Notes under the pieces: model-generated
The model's input: the letters and a program-made list of their open reading frames with translations, nothing else
The model's database searches: none
Told to the model about the DNA's origin: nothing
Translations under genes and position numbers: made by a program
Shown here: piece after piece, positions 38,654-48,171 of the stretch
How positions within the stretch are numbered: position 1 is the first letter of the stretch
Layout: each line of letters begins with the position of its first letter
Assembly: GCF_022533585.1 (NCBI RefSeq)
Contig: NZ_CP092827.1
Coordinates: forward strand, 660,001 to 724,000
Direction of reading: 5' to 3'
Source: Pseudomonas sp. LS.1a
Lineage (GTDB): Bacteria > Pseudomonadota > Gammaproteobacteria > Pseudomonadales > Pseudomonadaceae
Length of the DNA: 64,000 bases

Positions 38654-39505
38654 TTACTGAAGTTGCGGCCCAGCCCGACGGCTGAGCAGCCCTCGTGAGA
38701 GCCGGTCGAGCAATAGAGCCACGGCGACGATAGCCAAGCCCGCACGTAGGCCTAGCCCCATTTCCATGCGCGTCAGGCCGCGGGTAACTTCGGCGCCCAG
38801 GCCGCCTGCACCGACCAACCCGGCCAGTACGACCATGGCCAGCGACATGAGGATGCACTGGTTGAGGCCAACTAGCAGGGTAGGCATGGCACTGGGAAGC
38901 TCGATCTTGAACAAGATGGTGCTGGGTTTTGCACCGGTAGCCTGGCCGAGTTCCAGCAGGTCTTTGGGTACCTGGCGGAAGCCTAGCGTGGTCAGGCGCA
39001 GCATCGGCGGAATGCCATAAATGATCGTCGCCATGATCGCCGGCACTTTGCCCAGGCTGAAGATGATCACTGCGGGGATGAGGTACACCCATGGCGGGAC
39101 GGTCTGCATCACGTTCAGCAGCGGACTTACGGCGTTGTCGAAACGTTTTACCCGAGCTGCAAGGATGCCGAGCGGGAAGGCCACGGCAACCGCAATCAGT
39201 ACAGCCACGGACACCAAGGCGATGGTCTGCATGGAAGCGGTCCAGAAACCACTGAGCCAGCAAAAGCCCAGTAGCACGCCTGCAAGCCCTGCGCTGCGCA
39301 GGTTGATCAACAGCCCCGTCACAATGCAAACACCGGCAATCATGGCGTAAGCCGGTGGTAGCAACAGCAGCGCCTCGATCGCGCCTAGCATGGCCTCGAC
39401 GAAGCGGCTGATGACGGCGAACAGCCCATGTAGGTTGGTGTTCAGCCAGTCGAACAAGGGGGCGAGGTAGGCGCCGGGGGAGAGGTTCATTTCAGTGAGC
39501 GTCAT
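38654..39505 (-). CDS. ABC permease, glycine betaine/proline type (second)
   Basis: 283 aa from the ATG at 39505 (MTLTEMNLSPG). It has about seven membrane segments and the permease motif ELGQATGAKPSTILFKIELPSAMPTLL, matching the ProW/OpuAB EAA loop. It is similar to the gene before it, so the importer uses two different permease chains. It overlaps that gene by 14 bp and is the last gene of the operon. Confidence 0.9.
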   Translation of the reverse strand: MTLTEMNLSPGAYLAPLFDWLNTNLHGLFAVISRFVEAMLGAIEALLLLPPAYAMIAGVCIVTGLLINLRSAGLAGVLLGFCWLSGFWTASMQTIALVSVAVLIAVAVAFPLGILAARVKRFDNAVSPLLNVMQTVPPWVYLIPAVIIFSLGKVPAIMATIIYGIPPMLRLTTLGFRQVPKDLLELGQATGAKPSTILFKIELPSAMPTLLVGLNQCILMSLAMVVLAGLVGAGGLGAEVTRGLTRMEMGLGLRAGLAIVAVALLLDRLSRGLLSRRAGPQLQ

Positions 39506-40349
39506 GACGTGCCTCCTCGGCAGTGCGGATGCCACTCTGTGCCAGCCGGTCGAGGATCAGGGTGAGGACCACGATCGCGATCGCTGCGTTGATCGAGCGG
39601 GCGATGTCCAATGTCCGAATGGCGCTGTAGATAACTTCCCCAAGGCCTCCAGAACCGACAATCCCTGCGATGACCACCATGCCGAAGGCCATCATCAAGC
39701 TCTGGTTGATACCAGTCATGATGCTTGGCATGGCGAACGGCAAACGGATTTTGACGAATTGTTGCCATCCGGTTGTGCCGCTTGCATTCCCCAGTTCCAG
39801 AAACGCTTTCGGTGTCATGCGGATGCCCAGCGCAGTGAGCCGTAGCACTGGAGGTACGGCAACGATGACCGTTGCCACCAGTGCTGTGCCAGTGCCGTAG
39901 CCGAGCAAGGCGATGGCAGGCAGCAGATAGATGTATGGCGGTAACGTCTGAACCAGGTCCATGGCCGGTTCACAGATGCGATTCACCGCTGGAGACAGGC
40001 CGGCCGCTACTCCGCAGGGAATACCGATTACCAGAGCAAGGCTGGTAGCGGTAAGCACCAGAGCCAAGGTGCTCATGGTTTGCGGCCACAATCCCATCAG
40101 CGCGCACATCAGCAGCGCCAAAAAGGTACCCAGCGAAAAGCGCCACCCTGCCAAGCGCCATGCCAGCAGGGCGAACAGCAATGCCACAGCATAAAAAGGT
40201 GGTACTTCCAGTACCGTATAGACCGCCTGGTACAAAGCTTTCAGCAGGTCGTTGAACAGGTCGAACAAGCCAGCGGCATTGTCTGACAGCCACATCAAGG
40301 CATTGTCGACGTGTTCATCGAAGGCGGAAGCGAAGTCTTCGGGGTTCAT
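39492..40349 (-). CDS. ABC permease, glycine betaine/proline type (first)
   Basis: 285 aa. The N-terminal region before the first helix is long, as in ProW. The ProW-type motif ELGNASGTTGWQQFVKIRLPFAMPSIMTGINQSL is clear. It starts 4 bp before the ATPase stop codon and is coupled to it. With the ATPase, the second permease and the binding protein it forms a complete importer. Confidence 0.9.
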   Translation of the reverse strand: MNPEDFASAFDEHVDNALMWLSDNAAGLFDLFNDLLKALYQAVYTVLEVPPFYAVALLFALLAWRLAGWRFSLGTFLALLMCALMGLWPQTMSTLALVLTATSLALVIGIPCGVAAGLSPAVNRICEPAMDLVQTLPPYIYLLPAIALLGYGTGTALVATVIVAVPPVLRLTALGIRMTPKAFLELGNASGTTGWQQFVKIRLPFAMPSIMTGINQSLMMAFGMVVIAGIVGSGGLGEVIYSAIRTLDIARSINAAIAIVVLTLILDRLAQSGIRTAEEARHDAH

Positions 40350-41458
40350 ACGAGACCCTCCACAGACGTACGTGCCTGAGCATGGGATTCGTCGTCCCGG
40401 ACACCTTGGACAGCGCGCAGCAGGTCACGCTGGCTTATCACTCCCAGCAATGTTCCATTCTCGCGCACGCCTACGGCGTCGTGGCCTGAGCGAATCAACA
40501 GGTTGATAAGGGAATCCAGGTCACTTTCGGGGGCCGCACATTGCAAGAGCTCGGGGTTTTCGTGCGGGTGGCGGGCACTGTATTCGGCAAGCGGCTGCAT
40601 GATGGAGTGGGCTTTGACCAAGTGCAGGCGCGAGATCCCTGCGACGAACTCCGCTACATAGTCGTCGGCCGGGTTTAGCACGATGTCTTCGGCGGTGCCT
40701 TCCTGGATGATCACCCCATCTTTCATGATGGCGATACGGTCACCGATGCGAATGGCCTCTTCCAGGTCGTGAGTAATGAACACGGCGGATTTGCCCAAGG
40801 ATTTGGTCAGTTCCCTGAACTCGTCCTGCAGCTGCCGACGGATCAGCGGGTCCAGGGCGCTGAAGGGCTCGTCCATCAGGATCACTTCCGGGTCAGAAGC
40901 GATCGCCCGGGCAAGACCGACACGCTGTTGCATGCCGCCGGAGAGTTCGGCGGGGTAGCGGTTGGCCCAATCGCTCAAGCCAACCTTGGCCAAAGCGCGC
41001 CCGGCCACCTCATGGCGTTTGGCCTTGGACAGGCCTTGCACTTCCAGCCCGAAGGCTGCGTTTTCCAAGACAGTGCGATGTGGCAGCAAGGCGACACTCT
41101 GGAACACCATGCCGATATGCTTGGCACGTACTTCCCGCAGTGCGGCAGCGTCCAGTTGGGCGATGTCGCGGCCCTTGACCAGAATTTCGCCACTTGTAGG
41201 AACGATCAGGCGATTGAGAAGCCGGATCAGTGTGGATTTGCCACTGCCAGAGAGACCCATGATGCAGAAGATCTCGCCACGGCGTACCTGCAGATTGACG
41301 TTGGAGACGCCTACAACGCAGCCATAATCCTGGAGAATTTGGGTCTTTGTCAGGCCGCGCTCGCGGTAGGCCTGCATGGCGGCCGGCGCGCGGTCGCCGA
41401 AGATCTTCCAGACACCGCGGCAATCGACCAGTGTTTCAACAACATTCTTGGTATTCAT
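40346..41458 (-). CDS. ABC ATPase, glycine betaine/proline type (ProV-like)
   Basis: 370 aa. Walker A GLSGSGKST is at 68-76, the signature is in PAELSGGMQQRVGLARAIA, and Walker B is VILMDEPFSALDP. The N-terminal stretch RERGLTKTQILQDYGCVVGV is typical of ProV/OpuAA. The last 80 residues contain a CBS-like domain (SGHDAVGVRENGTLLGVISQRDLL), used in this family to sense ionic strength. It powers uptake of a betaine- or proline-like solute. Confidence 0.94.
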   Translation of the reverse strand: MNTKNVVETLVDCRGVWKIFGDRAPAAMQAYRERGLTKTQILQDYGCVVGVSNVNLQVRRGEIFCIMGLSGSGKSTLIRLLNRLIVPTSGEILVKGRDIAQLDAAALREVRAKHIGMVFQSVALLPHRTVLENAAFGLEVQGLSKAKRHEVAGRALAKVGLSDWANRYPAELSGGMQQRVGLARAIASDPEVILMDEPFSALDPLIRRQLQDEFRELTKSLGKSAVFITHDLEEAIRIGDRIAIMKDGVIIQEGTAEDIVLNPADDYVAEFVAGISRLHLVKAHSIMQPLAEYSARHPHENPELLQCAAPESDLDSLINLLIRSGHDAVGVRENGTLLGVISQRDLLRAVQGVRDDESHAQARTSVEGLV

Positions 41459-41532
41459 GTGTGCACCCGAACCAGAGTTTTTCTGGTGTGTTCTTGTTTC
41501 AAGTTCGGCAGTGGCAAGGTGAAACGCTGCTG

Positions 41533-42384
41533 TCAGTATTTTTTGATGTTTTCCCAGCGCTTGAGCAGATCAGCATGACTGTCGGTCCATTCCTTCACGG
41601 CCTGGTCCATTGTCTTGCCATCGTTCACTGCGCTGTTGATCGCACTGATGTCCGCCAGGGGTACATAAACGCTGGCGATGACTTCCCGGGCTTGTGGGTT
41701 CTCCGCTGAGAAGCCTTTCTGACCAATCCAGTAGTAGCCTTGCGCTGGAGCGAACACGCCTTTCGGATCCTTCAGGAACTTGGTGTCGTATTTGAGGGCC
41801 ATCCAGGTCGGCTCCCAGAGCGTCACGGCCACCCATTCCTTGCGGTCGACTGCGGATTTCAGCGCCGCCGTCATGGCTGCGGTGCTGCCTTCGAGCAGGT
41901 TGAGTTTCAGGTCATAAGCCTTGACCGCTTTGGCGGCATCACTCATCAAGCCCGACCCGGGTTCAATCCCGACGATCTTGTTGCCGAACTTGTCAGCGTT
42001 TTCGTTGAGCTGCTCAATCGAGTCGATTGGCACGTACTTGGGCACCGCGATCGCCTGGTACAGCCCGTGAGAAACCGGCGAGATCTTTTCCAGCCGGTTC
42101 TTGTTACGGTTCCAGAAATCCTGGGCCACGTAGTCGATCTGCGAGGCGAGGATCTGCACGTCACCCTTGCTCAGGGCTGCGTAAGCGATGCCCCACTCCG
42201 AGAACGAAGTCACCTTGACGGTGTAGCCGGCGTCCTCCAGTACTTTCTTGGTGATACCGGTGATGGGCGTGAGGTCCTCCCAGGATAGGGTGCCCATGTT
42301 GATGACCTTTTCTTCGGCATGGGCCTGACACAGTCCTAAACCGATCATCGCGATTGCGCACAGTGCCTTGCGGATACGATTCAT
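41533..42384 (-). CDS. Periplasmic substrate-binding protein (OpuAC/ProX type)
   Basis: 283 aa from the ATG at 42384 (CAGGAG upstream). The signal peptide MNRIRKALCAIAMIGLGLCQAHA is cut before EEKVINMG. The body has the quaternary-amine binding-protein pattern: SWEDLTPITGITKKVLEDAGY, WGIAYAALSKGDVQ, GIEPGSGLM and VTLWEPTWMALKYD. Aromatic residues such as W near WEPTWM probably form the cation-binding box. The ligand cannot be read from sequence; betaines, carnitine-like compounds and proline betaine are candidates. Confidence 0.92.
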   Translation of the reverse strand: MNRIRKALCAIAMIGLGLCQAHAEEKVINMGTLSWEDLTPITGITKKVLEDAGYTVKVTSFSEWGIAYAALSKGDVQILASQIDYVAQDFWNRNKNRLEKISPVSHGLYQAIAVPKYVPIDSIEQLNENADKFGNKIVGIEPGSGLMSDAAKAVKAYDLKLNLLEGSTAAMTAALKSAVDRKEWVAVTLWEPTWMALKYDTKFLKDPKGVFAPAQGYYWIGQKGFSAENPQAREVIASVYVPLADISAINSAVNDGKTMDQAVKEWTDSHADLLKRWENIKKY

Positions 42385-42510
42385 GTTGCACTCCTGCATT
42401 GTGGTGGCTGGGCGTTAAGCCCTGTTTTTGTTGAAATTCACCTGCGTGCATCCCAGGTCGGTCATCGTCCGTCCATGGCGGGCACTGCAAAACGGTCTTA
42501 CGAGCGCGTG

Positions 42511-43203
42511 TCAGCCGCTGTTGACATCGCGTGCAACGTCTTCAACCAGGCTTTGCGGGGCGATAAACATCTGCATGTTGCAGCGCGAAAGCTCCCAGTG
42601 TTCGAACACCAAATCGACTACGGCACCTTCGTCATGCCGGCTGAAAGCTTCAATGAAGCTGTCGTGATGCTCGACGGCCAAGCACAGGTGGCGCTCCATG
42701 TCACTATTGCGTGGGCGGAAGAAGGTGTGGCCGATACGTGCGTGGTCGATTAACAGGCGACCAAGACTGGGTTCGAGATAAGGGTTGCCAGACATCTCGC
42801 CCATGATCTCGTGGAAGCGGTTGTTCTCAACGACCATCGCCCGAGGGTCGCGAACTTGGCTCGCCGTGCGAAAGCGCTCCTGGGTGGCATGCAGGTCGCG
42901 CAGTTGAGCGGGCTTGTAGTTTTGAACAGCAAGTCGACCGATAGCGGCATAAACCATGGGCGCCACCAGGAAAAAGTTACGCAAGGTGTTGTGGTTCATC
43001 GGTGCCACTCGGGCGCCACGATGTTCCTGTATGTCCAGGTAGCCTTCACCCGCCAGGCGGCGAAACACCTCTCGGACAGGGGTACGCGATAGCCCGTATC
43101 GTTCGCTTAGCCCCAGCTCGTCCAGCAATTGGTCGGGGCTGAGCTCCATGGTCAGAATCTGGCCTTTCAGATCCTCGTACAGCTCATTTTTGCCGCCTCT
43201 CAT
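42511..43203 (-). CDS. GntR/FCD-family regulator, first of a divergent pair
   Basis: 230 aa from the ATG at 43203. The N-terminal winged helix is clear (LLDELGLSERYGLSRTPVREVFRRLAGEGYLDIQEHRGARVAPM), and the FCD ligand-binding domain holds metal-type histidines (NNRFHEIMGEMSGN, AVEHHDSFIEAF). It is visibly related along its whole length to the regulator at 43523, which reads the opposite way. It probably controls the adjacent ABC operon. The in-frame GTG at 43215 is a less likely start. Confidence 0.88.
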   Translation of the reverse strand: MRGGKNELYEDLKGQILTMELSPDQLLDELGLSERYGLSRTPVREVFRRLAGEGYLDIQEHRGARVAPMNHNTLRNFFLVAPMVYAAIGRLAVQNYKPAQLRDLHATQERFRTASQVRDPRAMVVENNRFHEIMGEMSGNPYLEPSLGRLLIDHARIGHTFFRPRNSDMERHLCLAVEHHDSFIEAFSRHDEGAVVDLVFEHWELSRCNMQMFIAPQSLVEDVARDVNSG

Positions 43204-43466
43204 GGAACCCCCCACCGTTCACGAAAACCCGGAGTGATCACTGTTTCAAGCAGACTGGCACGGGACAAGACCGCCGTCAACGCAATTGTATTCTTTGTGT
43301 ATACCTAGATAATTTTAAAAGAATACGCGTGAGCCCAGTGAACATCCGGGTTTGCGGTGGGCGCGTTGGGCATCGCTATGGTCGTGGGTTGGCATGATAT
43401 TGTCGCGGACAGAAATGTGCGCTTTTAGCCATCATGATCACGCTGTACCGATGGTCGAAAAACCAG

Positions 43467-43511
43467 TAGACACATTGTCTAACGGCCCCTATATTCATTA
43501 TACAAATTGTA
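43467..43511. promoter_or_regulatory. Candidate GntR operators between the paired regulators
   Basis: TAGACACATTGTCTA at 43467-43481 is a perfect palindrome with a 3-nt centre, and TACAAATTGTA at 43501-43511 is a second one; both have the TTGT/ACAA flavour of FCD-GntR sites. They lie just before the start of the second GntR gene. A further inverted pair, GTATTC at 43289 and GAATAC at 43321, lies near the first GntR gene. Confidence 0.55.
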
Positions 43512-43522
43512 GACAGAACAAC

Positions 43523-44266
43523 ATGAAAACCAAGAAAGCCGCCATGAAAGCAATCGCTGAGGCTCATCCACTGATCGGTGAAGTGCCGCTGGACCGCAAG
43601 GGCGTCCTCGCTGATGCCTTGCGCCGACGCATCCTGAGCATGGAGCTGGCACCTGGCGCAGTGGTGGATGAGCTGGCCTTGTGTGAAGAGTTTGGGTTGT
43701 CTCGCCCGCCGGTTCGCGAGCTGCTGAGACAGATCGCTGCTGAGGGCTACATAGAATTGGAGGCTAATCGAGCGCCTCGCGTGGCTGCGATGAACCACGA
43801 TTCTTTGCATAGCTTTTTCTTGGCTGCGCCGTTGATCTACATAGCGACCACTCAGTTGGCGGCTACACATGCAACTACGCGTGAGATCGAGGGACTCAAG
43901 GCCATTCAGGCGATGTTCCGTCAGGCCATTGAACAGCGTGATGTAGAAAACCGTGTGCTCTACAACGATGCCTTCCATCTGGAGATCGGCCGGATGGCGC
44001 ATAACGACTACTTGTTGCCCAGCCTGCGGCGCCTTCTGATCGACCACACAAGGCTGGGCAAGATCTTCTATCGACATCCGACCACTGATGATATGCAGCG
44101 CGACCTAGAGCTCGCCTGCCAGCAGCACGATCAAATGATCGAGGCCATCGAGCGTCGAGATCCTGAAACTGCCGGACAGCTTGTGCGCGAGCACTTCGAG
44201 TTGTCCCGTCGCCGCATGGCCGAATACGCGGCGCCCCAAGGGATGGAAGTGGCACTGGCCTTATGA
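43523..44266 (+). CDS. GntR/FCD-family regulator, second of a divergent pair
   Basis: 247 aa from the ATG at 43523; the ATG at 43544 is an alternative. HTH: VVDELALCEEFGLSRPPVRELLRQIAAEGYIELEANRAPRVAAM. FCD histidines: YNDAFHLEIGRMAHND and CQQHDQMIEAI. It closely parallels the divergent regulator (shared phrases LLIDH, FELSR/WELSR and a terminal AAPQ/APQ), so the two are probably paralogues. Its likely targets are its own promoter and the oxidase-MFS-lyase-dehydrogenase genes downstream. Confidence 0.88.
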   Translation: MKTKKAAMKAIAEAHPLIGEVPLDRKGVLADALRRRILSMELAPGAVVDELALCEEFGLSRPPVRELLRQIAAEGYIELEANRAPRVAAMNHDSLHSFFLAAPLIYIATTQLAATHATTREIEGLKAIQAMFRQAIEQRDVENRVLYNDAFHLEIGRMAHNDYLLPSLRRLLIDHTRLGKIFYRHPTTDDMQRDLELACQQHDQMIEAIERRDPETAGQLVREHFELSRRRMAEYAAPQGMEVALAL

Positions 44267-44360
44267 AGTAATGCTCACCGCGCGCCAATATCCGGCAGGA
44301 TGCCGGGTATGGCGAGGCGTGATGAGGAACAGACGCTAACAACAATATCTGGTTCCTGAA

Positions 44361-45680
44361 ATGACAAAGATCACCTCGTTGCCCGCCGACGACACCACGT
44401 GTGGTTGGTACCACCTGAGCAAAGGACGGCAGATCAAAGCTCCGCACCACGGGCACACCGCCGCACGTTGGGTTGTGGTCGGCGCTGGCTTTACCGGGTT
44501 AGCCGCTGCACGCCAGCTGGCGTTGAATTTTCCGGACGACCAGGTCGTGCTGCTCGAAGCTCAGGAAGTGGGGTTCGGTTCGTCGGGACGCAATGCTGGT
44601 TTTGCCATCGACCTGCCTCATGACATCGGCGCCGACGACTACATCGGTGACATCGCCATCGCCAGAACCACGCTGAAGCTCAATCTCAGCGGACAGTCAT
44701 CCCTCAAGGAGCTGGTGGAACGTTATCAGATCGATTGCCAGATGAAGCATTGCGGCAAGTACCAAGCTGCCGTAGAGCCACGCGGCATTGCCGTCCTGGA
44801 TGCCTACCGGCGCGGTTTGGACAAGCTCGATCAGCCTTACGAGATGATTGACGCCGATCAGCTTCCAGAGCATATCGGTACCCACTTCTACCGCAAGGCC
44901 CTGTTCACTCCGGGTACTTCCCTTATTCAGCCCTCGGCGTTGGTAAAAGGGTTGGCAGATAATCTGCCGCCGAATGTCACGCTGTATGAGCAGACGCCGA
45001 TCACTGATATCGAATACGGCGCAAAGACCGTGCTCAAGCATGCCAATGGCTCGATCACGGCTGACAAGCTGGTGCTCACTACCAACGCTTTCGGTATGAG
45101 TTTCGGCTTCCTCAAAGGCCGCATGTTGCCTGTGTTCACTTATGCCAGCCTGACCCGTCCGATGAACGAAGAGGAGCAGGCGAGGTTAGGCGGCAAGCCA
45201 TACTGGGGCGTCATTCCCGCTGATCCATTCGGCACCACTGTGCGTCGCACGCCAGACAACCGTTTGTTGATCCGTAACAGTTTCAGTTTCAACCCTGACG
45301 GCCGTGCCAATCGCAAATACCTCGAACGCTTCGTGGTTCGTCATCGTGACGCCTTCGAACGTCGATTCCCGATGCTGCCAGACATGCCCTTCGAATATAC
45401 CTGGGGCGGTGCACTGGCGATGTCGCGAAATCACATGGGGTATTTTGGGGAGTTGGCGCCTAACGTTTATGGTGCCCTTTGCTGCAATGGTTTGGGTGTT
45501 ACTCGCGGCACCGCTACCGGCAAACTTTTGGCTGACTGGCTGGCCGGTGAGAAGAATGAACTGATCGATTTTGTTCGCCAGGCACCAGGACCGTGCGCGA
45601 ACCCACCGGCGCCCTTGGTATCGCTGGGTTTGAACCTGAATCTGAAATGGGGACAGTACCGCGCCGGAAAAGAAAGCTGA
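44361..45680 (+). CDS. DAO-family FAD-dependent amine/amino-acid oxidoreductase
   Basis: 439 aa. The FAD motif RWVVVGAGFTGLAAARQLA (near residue 34) and GFGSSGRNAGFAIDLPHDIG are typical of the PuuB (gamma-glutamylputrescine oxidase)-like branch of the DAO family. The C terminus has the family stretch FEYTWGGALAMSRN and CNGLGVTRGTATGKLLADWL. It would oxidise a secondary amine or amino acid. The substrate is unknown; a betaine-derived, proline-like or polyamine-like compound fits the neighbours. It precedes the MFS-lyase-dehydrogenase genes on the same strand. Confidence 0.85.
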   Translation: MTKITSLPADDTTCGWYHLSKGRQIKAPHHGHTAARWVVVGAGFTGLAAARQLALNFPDDQVVLLEAQEVGFGSSGRNAGFAIDLPHDIGADDYIGDIAIARTTLKLNLSGQSSLKELVERYQIDCQMKHCGKYQAAVEPRGIAVLDAYRRGLDKLDQPYEMIDADQLPEHIGTHFYRKALFTPGTSLIQPSALVKGLADNLPPNVTLYEQTPITDIEYGAKTVLKHANGSITADKLVLTTNAFGMSFGFLKGRMLPVFTYASLTRPMNEEEQARLGGKPYWGVIPADPFGTTVRRTPDNRLLIRNSFSFNPDGRANRKYLERFVVRHRDAFERRFPMLPDMPFEYTWGGALAMSRNHMGYFGELAPNVYGALCCNGLGVTRGTATGKLLADWLAGEKNELIDFVRQAPGPCANPPAPLVSLGLNLNLKWGQYRAGKES

Positions 45681-45865
45681 GTTAATATAAAGCGCTATAA
45701 CTAATTGATATTTGCCGGGCAATAATTTGCTTGGCCTGCGGTTTCTATTGCGTGCTGTTTAGGGGCGAAGTGGACTTCGACGAGACGGAGCTGAATAGGG
45801 TTTTCAGCTTCGCGGACCCGTTCGTCCTTAAACAGGCTGCACTTTGGTCGTGGCAGGAGAAAACA

Positions 45866-47194
45866 ATGACAAATTCCAATGTATCAATCGAAGACGTACC
45901 TATTAATCGTTTTCATCAGTTTCTGACGGTACGCTCTGGCGGCGGATCGTTCGTTGACGGCTATGTGCTTAGCATCGTTGGCGTGGCCATGGCGCAGATG
46001 TCCGCCGGGCTTGGCCTGTCCAGCTTCTGGCAGGGCATGATCGCGGCCTCGGCGCTGATCGGTATTTTTTTCGGTGGCTTCTTCGGCGGCTGGTTGACTG
46101 ATCGCTTTGGTCGCAAGCGCGTTTTCTTCGTCGGCCCGACCCTGTTCATTCTGTCTTCAGTCGCGCAGTTCTGGGTGGAGTCGGCGCTTGCGCTGTTCTT
46201 GCTGCGTTTTGCCATTGGCATCGCAGTCGGCATTGAATATCCGGTGGCCACTTCGCTGCTGGTCGAGTTCCTGCCCAAGAAGAATCGGGGGCCTCGCCTG
46301 GCCACCCTCACTGTGCTGTGGTTCGCTGGCGCAGCTGTGGCCTACATGGTTGGGGAAGCGATTCTTCATCACGGTGGCGATGATGCCTGGCGCATGGTCC
46401 TGGCCAGTGCAGCGATAGTCGGTAGCGTGTTGTTCATGTTGCGCCTTGGTACGCCTGAGTCGCCACGCTGGCTTATCAGCAAGGGCCGCAGCGCCGAGGC
46501 CGAGCAGATTATCAAGCGTGTGTATGGCAATGATTTCTCTCTACGCAACCTGCCGGAAGAGCCTAAAACACGGAAACTGTCGTTCCTCAGCCTGCTGCAC
46601 TCCGGCTATGGCAAGCGCATGTTGTTCGTCACCATGTTCTGGACGTGCTCGGTTATTCCGGTATTCGCCGTCTATGCCTTCGCCCCGAGGGTTCTGGGCG
46701 CGCTCAACCTCAAAGGTGAGTGGGCGTCGATCGGCTCTGTCGCCATCACCTGTCTGTTCGTAGTCGGCTGCATCATTGCTACACGCCTGATCAACGGGCT
46801 TGGACGGCGTACCACGCTGCTGCACAGCTTCCTGTGGTCGGGGCTGGCGTTGCTGGGCCTGGGCGCATTCAGTAGCGGATCGGAAATGCTGATTCTGGCC
46901 TTGTTCGGCGCCTATGCACTGTTTATCGGCGGTGCCCAAGTGCTGCAGCTTGTTTACCCCAACGAACTCTTCCCTACCGAAATCCGCGCTGGCGCGGTCG
47001 GTGTGGGCACCTCCATGTCGCGGGTCGGCGCTGCGGTCGGTACCTGGTTGGTCCCGATTGCCCTCGATACCTACGGAATCGGCGCAACGATGTATGCCGC
47101 CGCCGCAGTGACTTTCGTAGGCCTGGCGTTCTCCTTCGCGCTGGCACCCGAAACCCGATCGATGAACCTGCAACAGGCTGCCTCACTCGCCTGA
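45866..47194 (+). CDS. MFS transporter, sugar-acid/aromatic-acid symporter type
   Basis: 442 aa from the ATG at 45866 (GCAGGAG upstream). It has twelve helices with the MFS loop motif GGWLTDRFGRKRVFF after helix 2 and PESPRWLISKGR at the end of helix 6, placing it in the sugar porter/metabolite-H+ symporter group. It probably brings in an acid or amino-acid-like substrate for the pathway. It is one of three importers in this island (with the ABC system and the GabP-like permease). Confidence 0.88.
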   Translation: MTNSNVSIEDVPINRFHQFLTVRSGGGSFVDGYVLSIVGVAMAQMSAGLGLSSFWQGMIAASALIGIFFGGFFGGWLTDRFGRKRVFFVGPTLFILSSVAQFWVESALALFLLRFAIGIAVGIEYPVATSLLVEFLPKKNRGPRLATLTVLWFAGAAVAYMVGEAILHHGGDDAWRMVLASAAIVGSVLFMLRLGTPESPRWLISKGRSAEAEQIIKRVYGNDFSLRNLPEEPKTRKLSFLSLLHSGYGKRMLFVTMFWTCSVIPVFAVYAFAPRVLGALNLKGEWASIGSVAITCLFVVGCIIATRLINGLGRRTTLLHSFLWSGLALLGLGAFSSGSEMLILALFGAYALFIGGAQVLQLVYPNELFPTEIRAGAVGVGTSMSRVGAAVGTWLVPIALDTYGIGATMYAAAAVTFVGLAFSFALAPETRSMNLQQAASLA

Positions 47195-47265
47195 CCTGAA
47201 ACTCTGCCGCCGCGGCACGTTGTGTCGCGGCTTTCACTACCAAATGTATCCTTGGAGAATCTACC

Positions 47266-48159
47266 GTGAAATTTGAAGGCATCTACACCCCGGCAATCAC
47301 TCCACTGGCAGCGGACGGCTCGATCGACAAAGCGGCCTTCGCCGAGGTGCTCGAGTACTTGGTCGAATCGAAGATTCATGGCGTGATCATCGGCGGCTCG
47401 ACGGGTGAGTACTATGCCCACACCACTCAAGAGCGCATCGAGCTGGCTGCCCAGGCCAAGGATGTGCTCAATGGTCGCTTGCCGCTGATCGTTGGTACCG
47501 GTGGCATTCGCACCGAAGACGCCGTGGCTTTCGCCCAGCACGCCAAGGAAATCAAGGCCGATGCGCTGCTGGTCGGTACCCCGCCGTACGCGTTGCCGAC
47601 CCAGCAGGAAATCGCACTGCACGTCAAAGCAGTCGACGCCGCCGCCGGCCTGCCAATCATGCTCTACAACTACCCAGGCCGCATGAGCGTGAGCATGGGT
47701 GAAGAGTTCTTCGACGCGGTGGCTGATGTGAAGAACATTGTTGCCATCAAGGAAAGCTCTGGTGACATGGCCCAGCTCCACCGCCTGGCCATCAAGCGCC
47801 CGAACATCCAGCTCTCGTGCGGCTGGGACGATCAGGCCCTGGAGTTCTTCGCCTGGGGTGCCAAGAGCTGGGTTTGCGCCGGCTCGAACTTCATCCCACG
47901 TGAGCACGTGGCCCTGTACGAAGCCTGCGTGATCGAGAAGGACTTCGACAAAGGCCGCAAGATCATGGCCGCCATGATGCCGCTGATGGACTTCCTCGAA
48001 GGTGGCAAGTTCGTACAGGCCATCAAGAACGGCGTTGCCCTGAACGGTCTGAAAACCGGTGGCGTACGCAAGCCGCTGTACGACCTGGACGAGGCCGAAA
48101 AGCAGGAACTCAAGCGTGTGGTCACCGAACTGAAAGCCACCATCGCCCAGATCAAATAA
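47266..48159 (+). CDS. DapA-family lyase/deaminase
   Basis: 297 aa from a GTG start with TTGGAG upstream. The family (beta/alpha)8 barrel is recognised from GIYTPAITPL, GGSTGEYYAHT, the Tyr in IMLYNYPGR and the Schiff-base Lys in VAIKESSGD. Members include dihydrodipicolinate synthase, N-acetylneuraminate lyase and pyrroline-4-hydroxy-2-carboxylate deaminase of hydroxyproline breakdown. Given the oxidase upstream and the aldehyde dehydrogenase 12 bp downstream, a catabolic deaminase or aldolase is more likely than lysine synthesis. Codon use looks more GC-rich than in the neighbouring regulators. Confidence 0.87.
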   Translation: MKFEGIYTPAITPLAADGSIDKAAFAEVLEYLVESKIHGVIIGGSTGEYYAHTTQERIELAAQAKDVLNGRLPLIVGTGGIRTEDAVAFAQHAKEIKADALLVGTPPYALPTQQEIALHVKAVDAAAGLPIMLYNYPGRMSVSMGEEFFDAVADVKNIVAIKESSGDMAQLHRLAIKRPNIQLSCGWDDQALEFFAWGAKSWVCAGSNFIPREHVALYEACVIEKDFDKGRKIMAAMMPLMDFLEGGKFVQAIKNGVALNGLKTGGVRKPLYDLDEAEKQELKRVVTELKATIAQIK

Positions 48160-48171
48160 GGAGACTGGAAC

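Noticed and set aside
38587..38745. N-terminal extension of the GlxA-type regulator
   Set aside because: The extra codons overlap the permease 3' end and an intrinsic terminator on the same strand and do not match the family start.
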